Below are positions 60,300 through 64,000 of a stretch of DNA of 64,000 bases, in pieces (position 1 is the first letter of the stretch; each line of letters starts with the position of its first letter). The stretch is from Acheta domesticus. Taxonomy: Eukaryota > Arthropoda > Insecta > Orthoptera > Gryllidae. Under the pieces are notes generated by a model. It saw only the letters and a program-made list of their open reading frames with translations, had not been told where the DNA came from and searched no databases. The stretch covers positions 164,897,720 through 164,961,719 of the forward strand of contig JAHLJT010009436.1 in the NCBI GenBank assembly GCA_031308135.1. Reading direction: 5' to 3'. A program made the translations under genes and the position numbers.

Positions 60300-61700
60300 A
60301 GAAGACCGCCGGAACTAACGAACGGAATAACGGAACTAGCCTATTCACTAGTTCAGTTATTGTGTTGCACATTATCTGTCGAAAACTTTTAATTATTTTT
60401 TGGGTTTGCGAAGAGGAATTTTGCGATTTTGCGTAAATGTTGCGTTTTGTTTGTTAGAAAATTGGCGATAAGCATTAGATCTATAATTTTTAATTTTATT
60501 TCAATTTTAATTATAAACGTGTAAATAAATTAAATATAAATTGATGACACAATTTCTACAACAATGAAGCTAAAGATCTGAAATTGGTTTTCAAAATGAA
60601 AATAGCTGATAAGGAATAATCGTACTCCCAGATAAATAAATGTAGAATTCACTATATTTTCTAACTTCACCTCTACACTTGCAGGTATCTATTTTTAAAT
60701 GTTTTGTGTATTTTGGAGAAGTTGGTGTTTATTGCGAAAAACGCTATTTTCAATTTAAATTCGCTTTTCCGGAAAATTACACATGATGTAACAGGAGACT
60801 TATTTTAGATCCTGAAGTTACCTTGATTCACCTGATTTTGATGGAACAAGATATTCGAGTTATTTCTTCAATCGTGTTTATGTTACACATTTTTGCGAGA
60901 CATACTTGTACATACACCACTTTGAGAAATGATTAGTACTATATTACACTTTCTCTAAGTTTGAATAAGAAGAAATCCCCGAAATGTGTGTATTTGTGTT
61001 AGGCGCTATTTGAAGAGGCACGCATTTCACACTGGAAAGTTACATTACGCCTTGCCAATATTGCTGTAAAATTAACGAAAGATATTCGTAAATCAGAAGT
61101 CAAACATGTTCGACGAATCCATTATTATTGTTATTATTATTAAATACTAACAATTATTATTAATATTATTCTGGTATGTTTGGACATCACTGAATGTAAT
61201 ACATATTATGTACTTAGATATATACATATACACACGCATTTCGAATTGTGAAGTTGAGCTGAATAAGGTCCATTTTGAGAAACAACAGCTGAGCTCTTCA
61301 GGAATAATGGTCCCATGTTGTGAATCTGTGGTCATTGTTGTTAAAACATAAAGCAGATACTCACTACGTTAGATTTAGGTATTTGTCAAAGAATACAAAA
61401 AAAAACTTTAACAATTTCACAAAACTCTTGCAATGTGCGAAAATACAAAATTAAAGGCACACACTGACCAAGCGATGCTACCTGACTAACACAGAGAGAA
61501 AAACAAAATTAATGTAACATTGCAGAATGTATTGAAAGGTTACGAGGCACACATGGCTGGATTTTCCAACCCAGTCCACTCTCACAGCACCACAGCTCCT
61601 CCAAATTACACAGCTGTCTTGTAGAGGGTCTCAAATGCAGATATCAAGAAAATGCCTTTCACCACCGTGGATGTTTCACGCTCGAGGTCCACCATATCCC
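60300..61700. other. AT-rich DNA, nothing recognised
   Basis: No supported gene, repeat or transposon end. Confidence 0.55.
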
Positions 61701-62060
61701 TTTCCGCTTGGTCCACACTCCACCAGCCATCTCTCCCGCTGTCCACCAGGCTCTGGCCCCGCCCCGGGTTCAGATCCCGGGCAGGGCGCAGGGGGGGGGG
61801 GCGGGCAGCCGGCTAGCCGGCGGAGGGGCGGACGTAGGCGGGGGGGAGATACGGGCGGCGACGGCGTGATGGTGGTGGTAGCGGCGGTGACGGTGGTGAT
61901 GTCGACGTGACGTCATCGGTGTCGGCGCCGAGGGTAGCTGGTTGCAACCTGGCCGGGCGGCGGGAGAACCGCCACACGCATCGAGGCGCGGGGAAACACT
62001 GATCAATTAATGTCTTAATTCAATCATTAATTGATTGATTGATTGTTGATTGATTTTTTT
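61700..62060. repeat. Possible diverged tRNA-like repeat with (TTGA)n
   Basis: GCCCCGG-GTTCAGAT-CCCGGGC (61755-61780) looks like a T-arm with a B box. It is followed by a CpG-rich, GGTGGT-rich stretch and a TTGATTGATTGATTG run (62030-62056). The 20-bp string at 61933-61952 is identical to one in LINE fragment 1 (457-476). Whether this is one element is unclear. Confidence 0.35.
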
Positions 62061-63150
62061 AAGTGGGACGCGCGAACTTTGGAGTTGGCGCCCCCATGAC
62101 ACTCTGGTGTAGCATGGAACTCCCATAATTTAGCGGGTGTATCACAAAGAGTGCCCAGGTGGGCGGAAGTCGCAGGAACTTGTCCGCGCCGACCAAAATG
62201 TGCTAACAGTATTCATATTCTGTTTGAGGAGATCAGATCTTGTTATCATAGATGTCCAGTAGATTATTTTGATCGGTATGAGATTTATAAATCTATAACA
62301 TTTGATGATTCATTTACACAAAAGCAGCACATAAAGTTTTTAATACAAAACGAACGTGATAAGTCAATTATGAAGTTTACGTAAAATATTAAATACATAA
62401 TTAATGCTCTATTAATACCATTAATAATCAAGAAAACAAATTTTAATACATAATAATAAACAAAAGAAGTGTAAAAGCCCTTCTGGATCAAGGCAAAAAG
62501 GAGTCATGGAGTACTTCATTGAAAATTATTATTTGCAAATAATTCCGAAACTAATCCCGAAGTGTTAAGGTACGTGATATAAAGGTTACTATTTGTAGAT
62601 TTCGACAGTATCAGTTTACAGAATATTATTCTTTAGTGAGATATTTGGATACTTTATAATTCTAAAAATGTAGTAGTAAACACTCGTACACAGTATAAAA
62701 CCCCTTTTTATTTTGTAGTATATTCGTAATAAATGCGTCAAGATACTTTTTTTTAAATGCGGACTTTTTATAAGTTTGTCTATCATCATGACAAATATTT
62801 GATACTTGATAAATATTACCAAATGTTACCTAATTATTCTAATATACTTGCTCTTCATCGCTGTTGAAATGTTTTATGTACACACGTCAATTTAATAATA
62901 TATTGCACTCCAAGGCTAATATATTGTCGAAATTTTCACAAAATCACCATCCGATGTTTCACTTAAATTTTTATCTTCCCTTGGTTCGTTGGTGTATTAG
63001 TACATCAGGTTGTACACTTGCCTGTCCCAATAAGAGTATAGATTTAGCGGTAGTAACATTGTTTATCCCCGAGTGAGTCTAAAGGTCACAACTGTAACAC
63101 AGGTCTCAGAATATTCGAGGTCGCGAGTATTGTCATATGCACCTGGAAAC
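62060..63150. other. AT-rich DNA, nothing recognised
   Basis: No supported feature. Confidence 0.55.
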
Positions 63151-63189
63151 ACACGCACGCTTGTGCACACACGGTGCGTAACAGTAGAC

Positions 63190-63690
63190 TCGGCGCCGCA
63201 CGGTGTGGACGCAGGGCATTTCGCTCGGGTCATTGCCCCGTCCTCGCCGCGTCCTCGGCGCCGCCCGATCCTCACTTCGCCTCCGACGCGCGCGCATATT
63301 GCTTCATCTCGCCGCCGCTGCGGAGCGAGACCTCTCCCAGCGCCAGGAAGCTCCCCATCGCCTTCGGAAGGCGACGCCAGTGGGCCCTCGCACGTCTAAA
63401 GGCCACTACACAAGGGCCCGTGAACGGGGACGGCAACGTGAACGGGAACGAAAACGCGAACGGGAAGAAAATTGAAAGGCGGACATCTCAGGCAGGCGTT
63501 CACAACACGACGGGAACGCGAAGCTTGATGGGAACGGGAATGATCGTCATCATTTATCTCAGCCCAGGAACAGGAAGCCTCTCGACCAATGAGAGTACAG
63601 CAAATGGCGGTGAAGCTTTCGAGCTGATCGAGCGCGCGGCCTGCACGCGCGACTGGTCTGGAGCGGAGTTGAGAGTGTAGAGCGGATATT
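63190..63690. other. CpG-rich island with (GAACGG)n
   Basis: CpG-rich sequence; 63417-63465 is a short array of GAACGGGAACG-type hexamers. A 168-codon + frame (63174-63680) crosses it without a recognisable domain. Confidence 0.5.
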
Positions 63691-64000
63691 GTGGTTACAG
63701 CGTGGATTTGCGAGGTTAGGGTTTCGGGCGGATTTAGTTAGTCGTTGTTGAATTGTTTTAGTTATTTTTACTGATATCACTATAATTCGTTTTCTATTCA
63801 TATTAATACATAGAATTAAAATTTCCCACAAATATTTTTTTATGTTTCGTTTAAGTACATTGGAGTTGTTTGTTAATAAAATTTTCGTTAGGCGTATTTT
63901 CCATAAATTCGTAATAGTTTTGAATTTTTTCATTCTCATGAATTCTTTTTCTAATTAATATTCATTTGTTAAAGTATTCATTATTCATACCAGCAAAAAC

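Overview
This is a stretch of an animal nuclear genome, almost certainly an insect. It is AT-rich, interrupted by short GC-rich islands, and packed with interspersed repeats. The only protein-coding gene I can assign with confidence is the 3' end of a Dpr-family gene on the + strand. The Dpr (defective proboscis extension response) cell-surface immunoglobulin proteins are typical of arthropods. Two exons are visible, 50637-50805 (second half of Ig domain 2) and 58882-58985 (C-terminal tail and stop). They are joined by an 8,076-bp intron with consistent splice phase. The earlier exons (signal peptide, Ig1, first half of Ig2) were not recognised and are probably upstream of the window. Very long introns and dense repeats suggest a large-genome insect, perhaps a polyneopteran such as a cockroach, but this is inference.

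Layout. 1-2.2 kb: two degraded 3' fragments of a LINE of the R2/R4 (Dong-like) type, each bounded by AAT/TAA microsatellite. 2.2-9 kb: featureless AT-rich DNA, then pyrimidine-rich DNA and a C-rich minisatellite. 9.3-18.7 kb: a cluster of copies of one ~0.55-kb tRNA-derived SINE family (called SINE-A here), a possible LTR remnant, and a short near-perfect inverted repeat carrying a hammerhead-like core. 20.8-24.6 kb: two adjacent non-autonomous Helitron-like elements; the second contains a four-copy ~306-bp tandem repeat and a 450-bp purine tract. 25.6-33 kb: GT-rich and CT-rich minisatellites, GC islands and a TA-flanked MITE. 34.6-35.6 kb: an inverted pair of a second tRNA-derived SINE (SINE-B). 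36.7-39.4 kb: a hAT-like element with an exact 8-bp target-site duplication (TSD), and a long-TIR foldback element. 42-47.4 kb: three more SINE-A copies flanking an inverted-repeat element. 49.4-49.6 kb: a long hairpin. 50.6-59.4 kb: the dpr 3' end; its last intron holds two hAT MITEs with perfect 8-bp TSDs, a large palindrome, an unassigned ORF and a three-unit array of hairpins. 60-64 kb: GC islands, one with a possible first exon and splice donor.

Most long open frames in the window lie in GC-rich or simple-sequence DNA and are not genes. No bacterial-type features, CRISPR arrays or functional tRNA/rRNA genes were seen. Interest lies mainly in repeat architecture: several elements can be delimited to the base from their TSDs, and a CTGARGA-stem-GAAAC motif recurs at three unlinked loci.
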